Shown: positions 8,145 through 17,079 of the stretch, piece by piece
Numbering within the stretch: position 1 is the stretch's first letter
Layout: each line of letters opens with the position of its first letter
Source: Catenovulum adriaticum
Lineage (GTDB): Bacteria > Pseudomonadota > Gammaproteobacteria > Enterobacterales > Alteromonadaceae
Reading direction: 5' to 3'
Length of the DNA stretch: 64,000 nucleotides
Assembly (NCBI RefSeq): GCF_026725475.1
Contig: NZ_CP109965.1
Location: 1,674,001-1,738,000, forward strand
Made by a program: the position numbers and the translations under genes
Notes under the pieces: generated by a model
The model's database searches: none
The model's input: only the letters and a program-made list of their open reading frames with translations
Told to the model about the DNA's origin: nothing

Positions 8145-8570
8145 TTATAATTGTGTCTCAAAGTTATATTGCAGTGGGATATTTTGGTTGTTTTGTTCAA
8201 TGATTAATTGCAGTTGCCATCTCATTTTGGGGTTAACACAACTAGCGGGGATTAATTCTATTTTAGTATGTTGAGGCGTCATTGATTGAATCATTAAAGG
8301 GATTCTGCCCATATTCATGTTCAGGCCAATTAATTGTGCATCTACGACTTTAAATGGCATCTTAGATTGCAAATTTACAATATGTAACTGTTCAACCCGA
8401 ATAGGATAAGGCGTAACACTAAGTTCAATTGGATCGCTTAACCCTTTTGAGATAACACAACTGGCTTGTGATAATTGTTCGCAATTAGGTAATGGTTTAG
8501 CCAAGTTACTTAATTTTACAATGTATATCAGTGAACAAAGTGTTATTAATATGATCAATATTTTTTTCAA
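8145..8570 (-). CDS. Membrane-anchored protein of unknown function
   Basis: 141 residues. The start codon is TTG, supported by an AGGTG ribosome-binding site about 6 bases upstream. An N-terminal hydrophobic helix (KKILIILITLCSLIYIVKL) anchors the protein, leaving about 115 residues presumably in the periplasm. Three cysteines (two early, one late, in the PASC region) could form a disulfide. I do not recognise a family. It is divergent from ccoN and shares the regulatory region containing the FNR box, so a link to low-oxygen respiration is possible but unproven. Confidence 0.6.
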   Translation of the reverse strand: MKKILIILITLCSLIYIVKLSNLAKPLPNCEQLSQASCVISKGLSDPIELSVTPYPIRVEQLHIVNLQSKMPFKVVDAQLIGLNMNMGRIPLMIQSMTPQHTKIELIPASCVNPKMRWQLQLIIEQNNQNIPLQYNFETQL

Positions 8571-8624
8571 AAAACACCTATTTTATAATGAAAGCATGAC
8601 TAAATGATTAAAATGATGATGATA

Positions 8625-8638
8625 TTGACTTAAATCAT
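8625..8638. promoter_or_regulatory. FNR box upstream of ccoN
   Basis: TTGACTTAAATCAT matches the FNR/EtrA consensus TTGAT-N4-ATCAA at 8 of 10 defined positions with correct spacing. It lies about 190 bases before the ccoN start, in a cluster that itself encodes an Fnr homologue. Microaerobic activation of the oxidase operon is the natural reading. Confidence 0.7.
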
Positions 8639-8829
8639 GTTTTTTTTAAAGTACACTGTATTTTTTTCTCCAAAAACCATACAATTTGCCCGATTTTAGC
8701 GATGGACAAGCTATTTTGCTTGGTTTTTGTGCAACCTGTTCAGAATCTAAACAAAATTAGCTATTATCTATACTTTAACCACACAACCACAACGGTAAAC
8801 TTTTAGTTTACGCCTTGGATGAAATAAAA

Positions 8830-10278
8830 ATGAGCGCAACAAGTTCTACAATTCCGAATTATAATTTTGACATAGTCAAAAAATTTGCGGTAATGGCTGT
8901 TATTTGGGGGCTAGTTGGAATGTCTGCGGGCGTTTTAATAGCTGCTCAATTAGTCTGGCCAGAATTAAATTTTGATACACCTTGGATCACATACTCTCGT
9001 ATCCGTCCGGTTCACACTAACTTAGTTATTTTTGCATTTGGTGGCAGTGCCCTGTTTGCAACGTCATACTATGTAGTACAGCGTACTTGTAAAGTCGGCT
9101 TAATTAGTAATAAATTAGCAAGCTTTACATTTTGGGGTTGGCAGGCAGTTATAGCTTGTATCCTTATTACGTTACCGCTGGGCTTAACAAGCACAAAAGA
9201 GTATGCAGAATTAGAATGGCCTGTCGATGTACTCATTGCAATTGTTTGGATAGCCTATGCAATTGTCTTTTTTGGTACAATTGTAAAACGTACGGTTTCG
9301 CATATTTATGTTGCTAACTGGTTCTACGGCGCCTTCATTATCACAATTGCGGTATTACATATTGGTAATAGCATGGTCATTCCGGTCAGCTTAACTAAGT
9401 CATATTCTATTTATGCTGGCGCGGTCGATGCTATGATGCAATGGTGGTACGGTCACAATGCGGTTGGCTTTTTCTTAACAGCCGGTTTTTTAGGTATGAT
9501 GTATTATTTTGTACCAAAACAAGCTGAGCGTCCTGTTTATTCTTATCGTTTATCCGTTGTTCACTTTTGGGCGTTATGTGCGCTTTACATCTGGGCTGGC
9601 CCTCATCATCTTCATTACACCGCACTACCAGATTGGACTCAGTCGCTAGGTATGGTGATGTCTGTAGTATTATTCGTGCCATCTTGGGGTGGGATGATCA
9701 ATGGTATTATGACGCTTTCAGGCGCATGGCATAAACTTCGTACCGATCCAATTTTGCGTTTTATGATTGTTTCGCTTTCTTTCTATGGTATGTCTACGTT
9801 TGAAGGCCCTATGATGGCAATCAAATCAGTTAATGCACTATCACATTATACTGACTGGACTGTTGGTCATGTTCACTCTGGCGCTTTAGGCTGGGTTGCT
9901 ATGATTTCAATCGGTTCTTTATATCACTTAATTCCAAAAGTGTTTGGCCGCGAAAGAATGTACAGCATTAAATTAATTAATACCCATTTCTGGTTAGCAA
10001 CAATTGGGGTTGTACTTTACATTGTGGCACTTTGGATTTCTGGGGTTATGCAAGGCATGATGTGGCGACAAATTAACGCTGATGGTACTTTAACTTATAG
10101 TTTTGTTGAGGTTGTTGCTAAAACCTATCCGTTCCACATTATTCGCTGGGTTGGCGGTTTATGTATCGTAAGCGGTATGATCATCATGCTATACAATGTA
10201 ATAAAAACAATCCGTTCAGACAAAACGGCTGACGAAGGTTTACCTTCAACTAATAAATTGACAGAAGCAAACGCGTAG
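8830..10278 (+). CDS. ccoN: cbb3-type cytochrome c oxidase subunit I (CcoN)
   Basis: 482 residues from the ATG at 8830. A TTG five codons upstream is open, but GGATGA (8817-8822) is correctly spaced for the ATG. About 12 membrane helices. Haem-copper oxidase features: histidines in the helix with RIRPVHTNLVIFAFGG (low-spin haem ligand), WWYGHNAVGFFLT (CuB ligand region), and GPHHLHYTALPDW. The C-terminal DWTVGHVHSGALGW carries the haem ligands. It is the catalytic subunit of the high-affinity terminal oxidase in the inner membrane, reducing oxygen at low concentration. First gene of ccoNOQP; an FNR box lies upstream. Confidence 0.96.
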   Translation: MSATSSTIPNYNFDIVKKFAVMAVIWGLVGMSAGVLIAAQLVWPELNFDTPWITYSRIRPVHTNLVIFAFGGSALFATSYYVVQRTCKVGLISNKLASFTFWGWQAVIACILITLPLGLTSTKEYAELEWPVDVLIAIVWIAYAIVFFGTIVKRTVSHIYVANWFYGAFIITIAVLHIGNSMVIPVSLTKSYSIYAGAVDAMMQWWYGHNAVGFFLTAGFLGMMYYFVPKQAERPVYSYRLSVVHFWALCALYIWAGPHHLHYTALPDWTQSLGMVMSVVLFVPSWGGMINGIMTLSGAWHKLRTDPILRFMIVSLSFYGMSTFEGPMMAIKSVNALSHYTDWTVGHVHSGALGWVAMISIGSLYHLIPKVFGRERMYSIKLINTHFWLATIGVVLYIVALWISGVMQGMMWRQINADGTLTYSFVEVVAKTYPFHIIRWVGGLCIVSGMIIMLYNVIKTIRSDKTADEGLPSTNKLTEANA

Positions 10279-10289
10279 GAGTATTTGAC

Positions 10290-10898
10290 ATGGCAAATAA
10301 ACATGAATTGCTTGAAAAGAATATCGGTTTGCTTTCAATTTTCACTATCATTGTAATTAGTGTCAGTGCATTAGTTGAAATCACGCCTTTATTATTTTTA
10401 AAAGAAACAAATCAACCTGTAGATGGTATGAAGCCTTATACGGCATTGCAAATGGAAGGTCGTGATATCTACATTCGTGAAGGCTGTGTAGGCTGCCATA
10501 GCCAAATGATCCGCCCTTTTAGAGCCGAAACAGAACGTTACGGCCATTACTCGGTTGCGGGTGAGTCGGTATGGGAGCATCCATTTTTATGGGGCTCAAA
10601 ACGCACTGGCCCTGATTTAGCTCGTGTTGGGGGTCGATATTCAGATGAATGGCATCGAGTTCATTTAATCAACCCTAGAGACGTTGTACCTGAATCAAAC
10701 ATGCCTGGTTTTCCTTGGTTAGCCGAAAATAAATTAGACGGCGAATTAATCGAAGAAAAACTGACTGTGTTTCGTGATTACTATAATGTTCCATACACAG
10801 ATGAAGATATTGCTAACTCAAAAGCTGCAGTAAAAGGTAAAACAGAGATGGAAGCTCTAATTGCTTATTTACAATCGCTTGGCACATCGTTGAAGTAA
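10290..10898 (+). CDS. ccoO: cbb3-type cytochrome c oxidase subunit II (CcoO)
   Basis: 202 residues. One N-terminal membrane helix (about 14-36) and a periplasmic mono-haem cytochrome c domain with the haem-binding REGCVGCHSQMIRPF motif near residues 63-77. Distal methionine candidates are in the ESNMPGFPWL block. Receives electrons from CcoP and passes them to CcoN. Starts 11 bases after ccoN with a GGAG ribosome-binding site. Confidence 0.96.
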   Translation: MANKHELLEKNIGLLSIFTIIVISVSALVEITPLLFLKETNQPVDGMKPYTALQMEGRDIYIREGCVGCHSQMIRPFRAETERYGHYSVAGESVWEHPFLWGSKRTGPDLARVGGRYSDEWHRVHLINPRDVVPESNMPGFPWLAENKLDGELIEEKLTVFRDYYNVPYTDEDIANSKAAVKGKTEMEALIAYLQSLGTSLK

Positions 10899-11104
10899 TG
10901 ATTATGGATTATGGTACATATCGCGGAATATACACCATTATAATGATGCTAGTTTTTGCTGGCATTGTATGGTGGGCATATAGCAAACACAGTAAAAAGA
11001 AATTTGATAATGCTGCTCAGTCTATCCTTGATGATGAGGATGTGAAGGCACAAAAAAGCAGCAAAACCAAGCAGGATCAACAAGATTTAGAGGACAAAAC
11101 ATGA
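10898..11104 (+). CDS. ccoQ: cbb3-type cytochrome c oxidase subunit CcoQ
   Basis: 68 residues. One membrane helix (IYTIIMMLVFAGIVWWAYS) followed by a charged, lysine/aspartate-rich cytosolic tail, the normal layout of CcoQ/FixQ, which stabilises the oxidase. The ATG at 10898 overlaps the ccoO stop (TAATG); a second ATG at 10904 (MDYGTYRG) is equally plausible. It overlaps ccoP by 4 bases. Confidence 0.88.
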   Translation: MIMDYGTYRGIYTIIMMLVFAGIVWWAYSKHSKKKFDNAAQSILDDEDVKAQKSSKTKQDQQDLEDKT

Positions 11105-12072
11105 GTACTTTTTGGAGTTTATGGATTTCAATTTTATCCATTTTAACTTTAGTTTTTGTATTTGTTTGTTTATACCTGAACATGAAAAACTACCCTGGCG
11201 TGAAAGAAGGTGAATCAATGGGTCATGAATTTGACGGCATTGAAGAGCTGAATAACCCACTACCAGGTTGGTGGACAAAAATGTTCTGGGTAACAGCAAT
11301 TTGGTCTGTTTATTATTTATTAGCCTACCCTGGTTTAGGTAACTACACTGGCTTTTTAAATTGGACCAGTTCAAACCAAGGCATCACCTCTTTGGCGCAA
11401 TCTAAAGCCGAAACCGAACAAGGTTTAGCTGAAGGTTTACACGTACAATATGATCGTGAAGTACAAGCTGCCAATGAAAAATTTGGACCTATTTTTGAGC
11501 AATATGCATCACAAGATATTAAAGCGTTAGCTGATAATGACGAAGCGCTGGAAATAGGCCAGCGGTTATTTTTACAAAACTGTTCTCAATGCCATGGTTC
11601 TGATGCTCGTGGTGGTACAGGCTTTCCGAATTTAACCGATAACGATTGGTTGTATGGTGGTACCCCAGAAAAAATTAAAGAAACCCTGATGCAAGGCCGA
11701 AACGCACAAATGCCAGCTCAACTTCCAGCTTTAGGTGAGCAAGGTATTAAGCAAATGACTCAATTCATATTAAGCCTAAGTGAAACAGGTCGTGAGTTTG
11801 ATGCAGGCATGGCCAGCGCTGCTGAACCTAAATTTGCAGTATGTGCTGCTTGTCATGGTGCTGATGGTAAAGGTAGTGTTGCGCATAACTTACCTTTTGG
11901 TGCGCCTAACTTGACAGATGATATCTGGTTATATGGCGGTTCCGAAAGAGCAATTCAAGAAACGCTTACCCATGGCCGAAATGGGGTAATGCCAGCTTGG
12001 AAAGATATTTTAGGCGAAGATAAAGTACATTTGATTAGTGCTTATGTATACAGTCTATCACAAGATAAATAA
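11101..12072 (+). CDS. ccoP: cbb3-type cytochrome c oxidase subunit III (CcoP)
   Basis: 323 residues. Two N-terminal membrane helices (about 4-27 and 58-78) with the family block NNPLPGWWTKMFW between them. Two cytochrome c domains follow, with haem-binding CSQCH (near 160) and CAACH (near 250), each with a later methionine ligand region (NAQMPAQLP and NGVMPAW). Accepts electrons from soluble cytochromes for CcoO/CcoN. Start overlaps the ccoQ stop (ATGA). Operon ends at a strong terminator. Confidence 0.96.
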   Translation: MSTFWSLWISILSILTLVFVFVCLYLNMKNYPGVKEGESMGHEFDGIEELNNPLPGWWTKMFWVTAIWSVYYLLAYPGLGNYTGFLNWTSSNQGITSLAQSKAETEQGLAEGLHVQYDREVQAANEKFGPIFEQYASQDIKALADNDEALEIGQRLFLQNCSQCHGSDARGGTGFPNLTDNDWLYGGTPEKIKETLMQGRNAQMPAQLPALGEQGIKQMTQFILSLSETGREFDAGMASAAEPKFAVCAACHGADGKGSVAHNLPFGAPNLTDDIWLYGGSERAIQETLTHGRNGVMPAWKDILGEDKVHLISAYVYSLSQDK

Positions 12073-12095
12073 CGACCTATCTTGTCATTAATACT

Positions 12096-12124
12096 AAAGC
12101 CCTGCTCTGCAGGGCTTTTTTTTG
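12096..12124 (+). terminator. Terminator after ccoNOQP
   Basis: AAGCCCTG (12097-12104) / CAGGGCTT (12110-12117), 5-base loop, followed by a run of eight to nine T. Separates ccoNOQP from the ccoHIS maturation genes. Confidence 0.92.
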
Positions 12125-12291
12125 CTTGTTTAATGGCTTTGTGTTTTCAGGCTTAGGCTTTAAGGATATAATATACCCGTGTTACTTCAAGCAATCTGAA
12201 CTTAAGTAAAGCTTAATTCAGCTAGATGTATAAAAACTGTTTTATCGCAAAGACTGTTTTAATAGCGCAATAATCTATTTTGCTTTAATCA

Positions 12292-12309
12292 TTTATCACA
12301 TGCGATAAA
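12292..12309. promoter_or_regulatory. Palindromic operator-like site upstream of ccoH
   Basis: TTTATCACATGCGATAAA, 8 of 9 symmetric pairs, ending 17 bases before the ccoH start. A further TTTATCGCA half-site occurs at 12241-12249. No regulator can be assigned. A bulged hairpin CTGAACTTAAG/CTTAATTCAG lies upstream at about 12196-12221. Confidence 0.35.
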
Positions 12310-12326
12310 CATAATAAGGTAAAGCA

Positions 12327-12821
12327 ATGCAGCAGCAACCGACCCGCCCTTGGTATAAAGAACCATGGCCTTGGATTTTAATCAGCATTATTGTCATTCC
12401 TATGATAGTTGCCGTTATCCGTTTAAATATTTACAACGATTATAAAGTAGAAATGGTCGTAGACGACTATTACAAAAAAGGTAAAAGCATTAACCAGGAG
12501 TTTGCGCGAGAAAAACTAGCCCAATCTTATGGCATTAGTGCTCTTGTCAACTTTTCTGACGACAATATTGTGATCGATATTAATCACAATGAAAAAGCAC
12601 CCGCGTTGGCTAACTTGATTATTTCGTTATATCACTCGACTCAATCCTTCAAAGATTTAAGTTTACGAGCAACCGCCAGAGCTGATGGCAGATTTGCGGC
12701 TGCGCTCCCTAATGAATTAACCGGAAAATGGCAATTAACGGTTGAACCTTATGACAAAAAATGGAAAATTCAAAAAAACATTTTTTTACCCGCGTCTAAG
12801 CAAATAATCATTACACCTTAA
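12327..12821 (+). CDS. ccoH: cbb3 oxidase assembly protein CcoH/FixH
   Basis: 164 residues. A cytosolic N-terminus with RPWYKEPWPWILI leads into one membrane helix (about 14-34), then a periplasmic domain starting with NDYKVEMVVDDYYKKGKSIN, the conserved FixH motif. C-terminal beta-rich domain has LTGKWQLTVEPYDKKW. Needed for cbb3 assembly or stability. Starts after an AAGGT site. The following ccoI ATG comes immediately after its stop. ccoG, which usually sits between ccoP and ccoH, is absent. Confidence 0.92.
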   Translation: MQQQPTRPWYKEPWPWILISIIVIPMIVAVIRLNIYNDYKVEMVVDDYYKKGKSINQEFAREKLAQSYGISALVNFSDDNIVIDINHNEKAPALANLIISLYHSTQSFKDLSLRATARADGRFAAALPNELTGKWQLTVEPYDKKWKIQKNIFLPASKQIIITP

Positions 12822-15185
12822 ATGCATCAAACCTGTTATCACTGCTCCGAAGCTGTTCCTGCCGGCTGCCAGTTACAAATAATTGTAAAAGGCACGCCAC
12901 AGCCAGTGTGCTGTAGTGGCTGCCAAGCTATTGCCAATGCTATTTTAGACGAAGGTTTAAGCCAATATTACAAATTTAGAGAAGTCCCTGCAGATAAAGC
13001 GAACGAACAAACTAACAGTCAAGTTGATGATTTAAAAGCTTATGACGAAACCAGCGTACAAGCAGAATTTGTCCAGTTTATAACCCCTACCCAAGCCAAA
13101 GCCGACCTTAGTATTGAAGGTATGCACTGCGCGGCATGCGCGTGGTTAATAGAAAAAAGGTTAATTCAACTTGTAGGGATTGAATCCGTTACCGTTAATT
13201 TAACTCAATCACGCGCAAAAATTTGTTGGGACCCAAACAAAGTTAAACTTAGCCAAGTATTTCTAGCGATTGAACACATTGGCTACCATGCCGGTGCTTT
13301 TAAACTGTCTGAAATTGAATCTTATTACCAAAAACGTAATAAACAATTTATGCGACAGTTGATCGTCGCTGGTTTTTTCACTATGCAAGTAATGATGTTT
13401 GCATTTGCGATGTATGGTGAAGTAATAGAGCCACAATATAATGAATTTTTTCGGTGGCTAAGTTTATTACTAACAACGCCGGTAATTTTGTATAGTAGCC
13501 AGCCTATTTTACGTTCAAGCCTGATTGCAGTTAAAAATAAAAGTTTAAATATGGATGTGCCTGTGGCACTTGCTATTTTAGGCACTTATTTTGCCAGTTG
13601 TTATGCCACTATAACTCATACCGGAGAGGTTTATTTTGAATCTGCGGCTATGTTTGTCTTTTTACTACTGACCAGCCGCTATATTGAGCACCAAGTAAAA
13701 TCAAAAGCCACCAGCTTGTCAGCAAATATGCTAAAATTATTGCCTTTAGCGGCAAACAAAAAAAATGATAAAAATCAATATGAAGCAGTCGCGGCTAGCG
13801 CTTTAAAAACTGACGATATTATCTTAGTAAAACAAGGACAAACCATTCCGGCAGACGGTATTTTACTCAGTCCAGGCGCAATGATTGAAGAAGCAATGCT
13901 AACTGGTGAAAGCTTTCCAGTTGAAAAGCGCCAATCTCAAATATTATATGCTGGTAGCGTGGTAGTTGATCACAGTATCGAAATACAAGTTAGCGCAGCA
14001 GGCAAAGCCACCACTTTATCTCAAATCGCGCTACAACAAGAGCACATTAGTGAAAACCGTTCAGCCTTTATCAATGCCGCAGATAAAGCAGCTAAACAAG
14101 CGACACTAGGAATTTTAGTGCTAGCTGGGCTAACCTTTATAAGTTGGCAATTTTGGCTGTCTGATAATGGACTTTGGTACGCTGTTGCCGTTTTGGTTGC
14201 AACCTGCCCTTGCGCTTTGTCTTTAGCTTTACCAACTGCTTTATCTGCCTGTTCCAGCGCCTTAAAAATAAACGGGATATTAATCCAAAATACCCGAGCA
14301 ATCGAGCAAGCTCATAGTTTAAAAGCAATCGCGTTTGATAAAACAGGCACCTTAACAACGGGACAGTTTGAAATTGAACAAACAAAAATAACCGATAAGT
14401 ATCAATCATTGCCTATATTAGATTGGATAGCTCATTTAGAAGCCAGAGCAAATCACCCAATCGCTCAAGCATTTGAGCAACCTAAAACCGAAGCCAACAT
14501 TACTCATTTTAAAATACTCCCCGGATTGGGTTTAAGCGCAACCATTGATCGGTATACTATTAGTATTGGCAGTAACAAGTTACTCAAGCAACCTGCTACT
14601 GACGATTATCACGGTGCGCAAATTTACATATTGATTAACGATGATTTTGCTGGGGCTATCTGGCTAACCGATACAATCAGAGATAATGCAAAATCCAGCT
14701 TAAATTTATTAGCACCCTACAAATGTATTTTAAGTGGAGATAGCAGCCCAGAGCTGGCAAAAGTAGCCGGCCAGCTTAATTTAGATTTTAAATCGGGTTT
14801 AACGCCCCAGCAAAAAACACACGCTTTAATTGATCTTAGACAAAAATATGGCCATACCGCGATGGTGGGTGATGGTATTAATGATGCATTGGTATTAGCC
14901 GAAGCTGATCTCAGTGTTGCCATGAATGAAGCCGCAGAATTAAGTAAATTAAAAGCAGATGTTATTCTATTAGGCTCTAACCTTGACAAAATCAACTTAC
15001 TTATAAAACAATCTAAGCGTTTAAATAGAGTGATTAAACAAAATTTTAGTTGGGCTATCGGATATAACTTATTAGTGCTGCCATTAGCTGCAACTGGTAT
15101 ATTAACGCCTTGGATGGCCGTAATTGGTATGTCGACGAGTTCACTCATAGTCGTAATTAACTCAATGAGATTATTAAAAATATGA
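12822..15185 (+). CDS. ccoI: Copper-exporting P1B-ATPase CcoI/FixI
   Basis: 787 residues. N-terminal cysteine-rich metal-binding region (CYHCSEAVPAGC, then CCSGCQAI), an HMA domain with GMHCAACAWLIEKRL near residue 100, and about eight membrane helices. The ion-translocating CPCAL motif, the phosphorylation motif DKTGTLT, the actuator TGES and the hinge VGDGINDALVL are all intact. The FixI/CcoI group delivers copper across the inner membrane for the CcoN active site. Overlaps ccoS by 4 bases. Confidence 0.95.
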   Translation: MHQTCYHCSEAVPAGCQLQIIVKGTPQPVCCSGCQAIANAILDEGLSQYYKFREVPADKANEQTNSQVDDLKAYDETSVQAEFVQFITPTQAKADLSIEGMHCAACAWLIEKRLIQLVGIESVTVNLTQSRAKICWDPNKVKLSQVFLAIEHIGYHAGAFKLSEIESYYQKRNKQFMRQLIVAGFFTMQVMMFAFAMYGEVIEPQYNEFFRWLSLLLTTPVILYSSQPILRSSLIAVKNKSLNMDVPVALAILGTYFASCYATITHTGEVYFESAAMFVFLLLTSRYIEHQVKSKATSLSANMLKLLPLAANKKNDKNQYEAVAASALKTDDIILVKQGQTIPADGILLSPGAMIEEAMLTGESFPVEKRQSQILYAGSVVVDHSIEIQVSAAGKATTLSQIALQQEHISENRSAFINAADKAAKQATLGILVLAGLTFISWQFWLSDNGLWYAVAVLVATCPCALSLALPTALSACSSALKINGILIQNTRAIEQAHSLKAIAFDKTGTLTTGQFEIEQTKITDKYQSLPILDWIAHLEARANHPIAQAFEQPKTEANITHFKILPGLGLSATIDRYTISIGSNKLLKQPATDDYHGAQIYILINDDFAGAIWLTDTIRDNAKSSLNLLAPYKCILSGDSSPELAKVAGQLNLDFKSGLTPQQKTHALIDLRQKYGHTAMVGDGINDALVLAEADLSVAMNEAAELSKLKADVILLGSNLDKINLLIKQSKRLNRVIKQNFSWAIGYNLLVLPLAATGILTPWMAVIGMSTSSLIVVINSMRLLKI

Positions 15186-15415
15186 ATGTTATTTACGTAT
15201 TAATTCCACTTGCAATCATTATTGTGTTGGTTGCGATTGCTATATTTTTTTGGGCCGTTAGAAAAAATCAGTTTGATGATTTAGATCGCCAAGGTTATGA
15301 AATATTATTTGATGATGAAGACAATTCAACTGAAGCTATGCCTAAACAAAACAAACCTAAAGGCGATCCTAAAAATGATACTAATCAAGATAATCAAAAC
15401 AACGCCTCCGTATGA
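15182..15415 (+). CDS. ccoS: cbb3 oxidase maturation protein CcoS
   Basis: 77 residues. One N-terminal membrane helix (VIYVLIPLAIIIVLVAIAIF) followed by the family-specific FFWAVRKNQFDDLDRQGYEI and an acidic, asparagine-rich tail. CcoS is required for cofactor insertion into cbb3 oxidase. Overlaps ccoI at its start (ATGA) and the next gene at its end (ATGA), so the three are translationally coupled. Confidence 0.93.
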   Translation: MNVIYVLIPLAIIIVLVAIAIFFWAVRKNQFDDLDRQGYEILFDDEDNSTEAMPKQNKPKGDPKNDTNQDNQNNASV

Positions 15416-16059
15416 TTGATTTTTTAAGTGCATTTATGATTGGCATTATGGGTGCCAGCCATTGTCTTGTGATGTGCGGTGGGCTATCTGCCGCAATGGG
15501 TTTAAATCAATCATTTATCGCCACACTAACATATAATTTAGGTCGTATTATCAGCTATACCATTGCTGGCTTTTTATTAGGCCTACTTGGGCTTTGGCTA
15601 ACTAAGCAGTTTGAATTTATTTTAATAGGCTTACGGCTCTTATCAGGCATTATGCTTATTTTGTTGGGGTTATATATAGCACGCTGGTTTATGGGTCTAA
15701 CCCAATTAGAAAAAATATTTTCTGGTTTTTGGCAACTTATCGCACCTTTAGCACAAAAAAGCCTAACCAAAAAATCTTACTTTTCGCGTTTTATCAGTGG
15801 CATGTTATGGGGTTGGCTGCCTTGTGGATTAGTTTATAGCACCTTGACTTATGCAGCCGCTCAAGCAAACCCGATTCAATCTGCTTTAGTGATGTTTGCG
15901 TTTGGGTTGGGCACTTTACCCACTCTTTTATTAAGCGCGAGTTTAAGCCAGCAAATAAGCCAACTGATAAAAAATCAATACAGTAAAAATATTGCCGCTA
16001 TTGCATTAATATTATTTGGTTGCCACACTATTTATATTGCATGGCTACAAATTTTATAA
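15412..16059 (+). CDS. Sulfite exporter TauE/SafE-family membrane protein
   Basis: 215 residues, six or so membrane helices. Begins SAFMIGIMGASHCLVMCGGL, with the H-C-x3-C-GG motif typical of the COG2836 membrane family found between ccoS and fnr in Shewanella and other gammaproteobacteria; a second conserved block is GMLWGWLPCGLVYSTL. Cysteines at the membrane face suggest metal or redox handling, and the context suggests a role in cbb3 (copper) maturation rather than sulfite export. Coupled to ccoS by a 4-base overlap. Confidence 0.88.
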   Translation: MIDFLSAFMIGIMGASHCLVMCGGLSAAMGLNQSFIATLTYNLGRIISYTIAGFLLGLLGLWLTKQFEFILIGLRLLSGIMLILLGLYIARWFMGLTQLEKIFSGFWQLIAPLAQKSLTKKSYFSRFISGMLWGWLPCGLVYSTLTYAAAQANPIQSALVMFAFGLGTLPTLLLSASLSQQISQLIKNQYSKNIAAIALILFGCHTIYIAWLQIL

Positions 16060-16093
16060 ATCACTGAACCTATAATAAAAGACAGGTCAATTT

Positions 16094-16798
16094 ATGAGTT
16101 TTAAAAGTACAGTCTCTTGTCAGAACTGTAGTATTAACCAACTTTGTTTACCTTTTTCATTAAGTGAATCAGAGATCAAAAGTTTAGATAACATCATTCA
16201 ACGAAAACGACCACTTCACAAGGGCGATAAACTATTTGAAGCTGGTTTTTCATTTAACGCACTTTATGCGGTGCGTGCGGGTTCATTTAAATCTTATACA
16301 TTATCAGAACAAGGTGAAGAGCAAGTTGTGGGTTTTCATTTACCTGGTGACATTATTGGTTTTGACGCCATCAGCCAGTATCAACATCCAAGTTATGCAA
16401 CCGCATTAGAAACCGCAATGGTGTGTGAAATACCTTACGATATTGTTGATCAACTCAGCTCTGATTTACCTAAATTAAAGCGTCAGATCATGCGATTAAT
16501 GAGCAATGATATAAAAGTAGATCGCGAGTTAATGTATTTGCTCAACAAGAAAACGGCCGAACAAAAGCTCGCCGCATTTATTTATAGCTTATCGCAACGC
16601 TTTAAAAACCGCGGCTTTTCTGAGACAGAGTTCAGATTAAGTATGACTCGTGCAGAAATTGGTAATTATTTGGGATTAACCGTCGAAACGATTAGTCGCT
16701 TATTTAGCCGGTTTCAAAAACAAGCAATTGTAGAAGTCGAATCTAAATGGATTAAAATTATCAACAAACCTGTTCTTGAAATGCTAGCTAAGGCTTAA
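16094..16798 (+). CDS. fnr: Fumarate/nitrate reduction regulator Fnr (EtrA)
   Basis: 234 residues. Cysteines at 9, 12 and 18 in CQNCSINQLC, plus a fourth in AMVCEIPYD near residue 115, have the exact Fnr spacing for a [4Fe-4S] oxygen-sensing cluster. A cyclic-nucleotide-fold domain is followed by a C-terminal helix-turn-helix, EIGNYLGLTVETISRLFSRF, with the E-x-x-S-R recognition residues that read TTGAT half-sites. Global anaerobic regulator; the FNR box before ccoN is a probable local target. Follows the SafE gene by 34 bases, so may share that transcript. Confidence 0.95.
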   Translation: MSFKSTVSCQNCSINQLCLPFSLSESEIKSLDNIIQRKRPLHKGDKLFEAGFSFNALYAVRAGSFKSYTLSEQGEEQVVGFHLPGDIIGFDAISQYQHPSYATALETAMVCEIPYDIVDQLSSDLPKLKRQIMRLMSNDIKVDRELMYLLNKKTAEQKLAAFIYSLSQRFKNRGFSETEFRLSMTRAEIGNYLGLTVETISRLFSRFQKQAIVEVESKWIKIINKPVLEMLAKA

Positions 16799-16833
16799 TA
16801 TCTATTAAGTCTTTAGCCATCCCTTTTTACAAA

Positions 16834-16847
16834 CATTCTATAGAATG
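16834..16847. repeat. 14-bp perfect palindrome downstream of fnr
   Basis: CATTCTATAGAATG, 36 bases after the fnr stop. No T-tract follows, so it is a poor terminator; may be an operator or chance. Confidence 0.3.
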
Positions 16848-17009
16848 CATACTACCAACCAATTTTTAACTCCACACTTAAAAAAAACAGGCTCCTTTAA
16901 ACCTTTAGGTGGCACAAATTTTGAACGCAATAAAGAGATAATACCAAACTCAGGTTTATTAAGACTATGCGGATATTTGTGTGAAAAAAATACACATTTA
17001 GCATAAAAA

Positions 17010-17026
17010 TTACACCTTTTGTGTAA
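17010..17026. promoter_or_regulatory. Inverted repeat upstream of the Grx-MauE gene
   Basis: TTACAC-CTTTT-GTGTAA, a 6-5-6 dyad ending 54 bases before the ATG. A weaker TGTGT/ACACA dyad is just upstream (16978-16996). Position suggests a regulatory site; no regulator assigned. Confidence 0.4.
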
Positions 17027-17079
17027 AAATCCGTTTGGCTAATGCAAGACACGTTTCATTATTAATATTGGAGGCAGCG

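Noticed and set aside
8815..8829. TTG start for ccoN, and similar upstream starts at 17035, 18986, 24209, 27868, 37974, 40230, 45452, 49003 and 61075
   Set aside because: In each case a downstream start has better evidence: a correctly spaced ribosome-binding site, a normal signal peptide, or a promoter/LexA box/terminator lying after the longer start.
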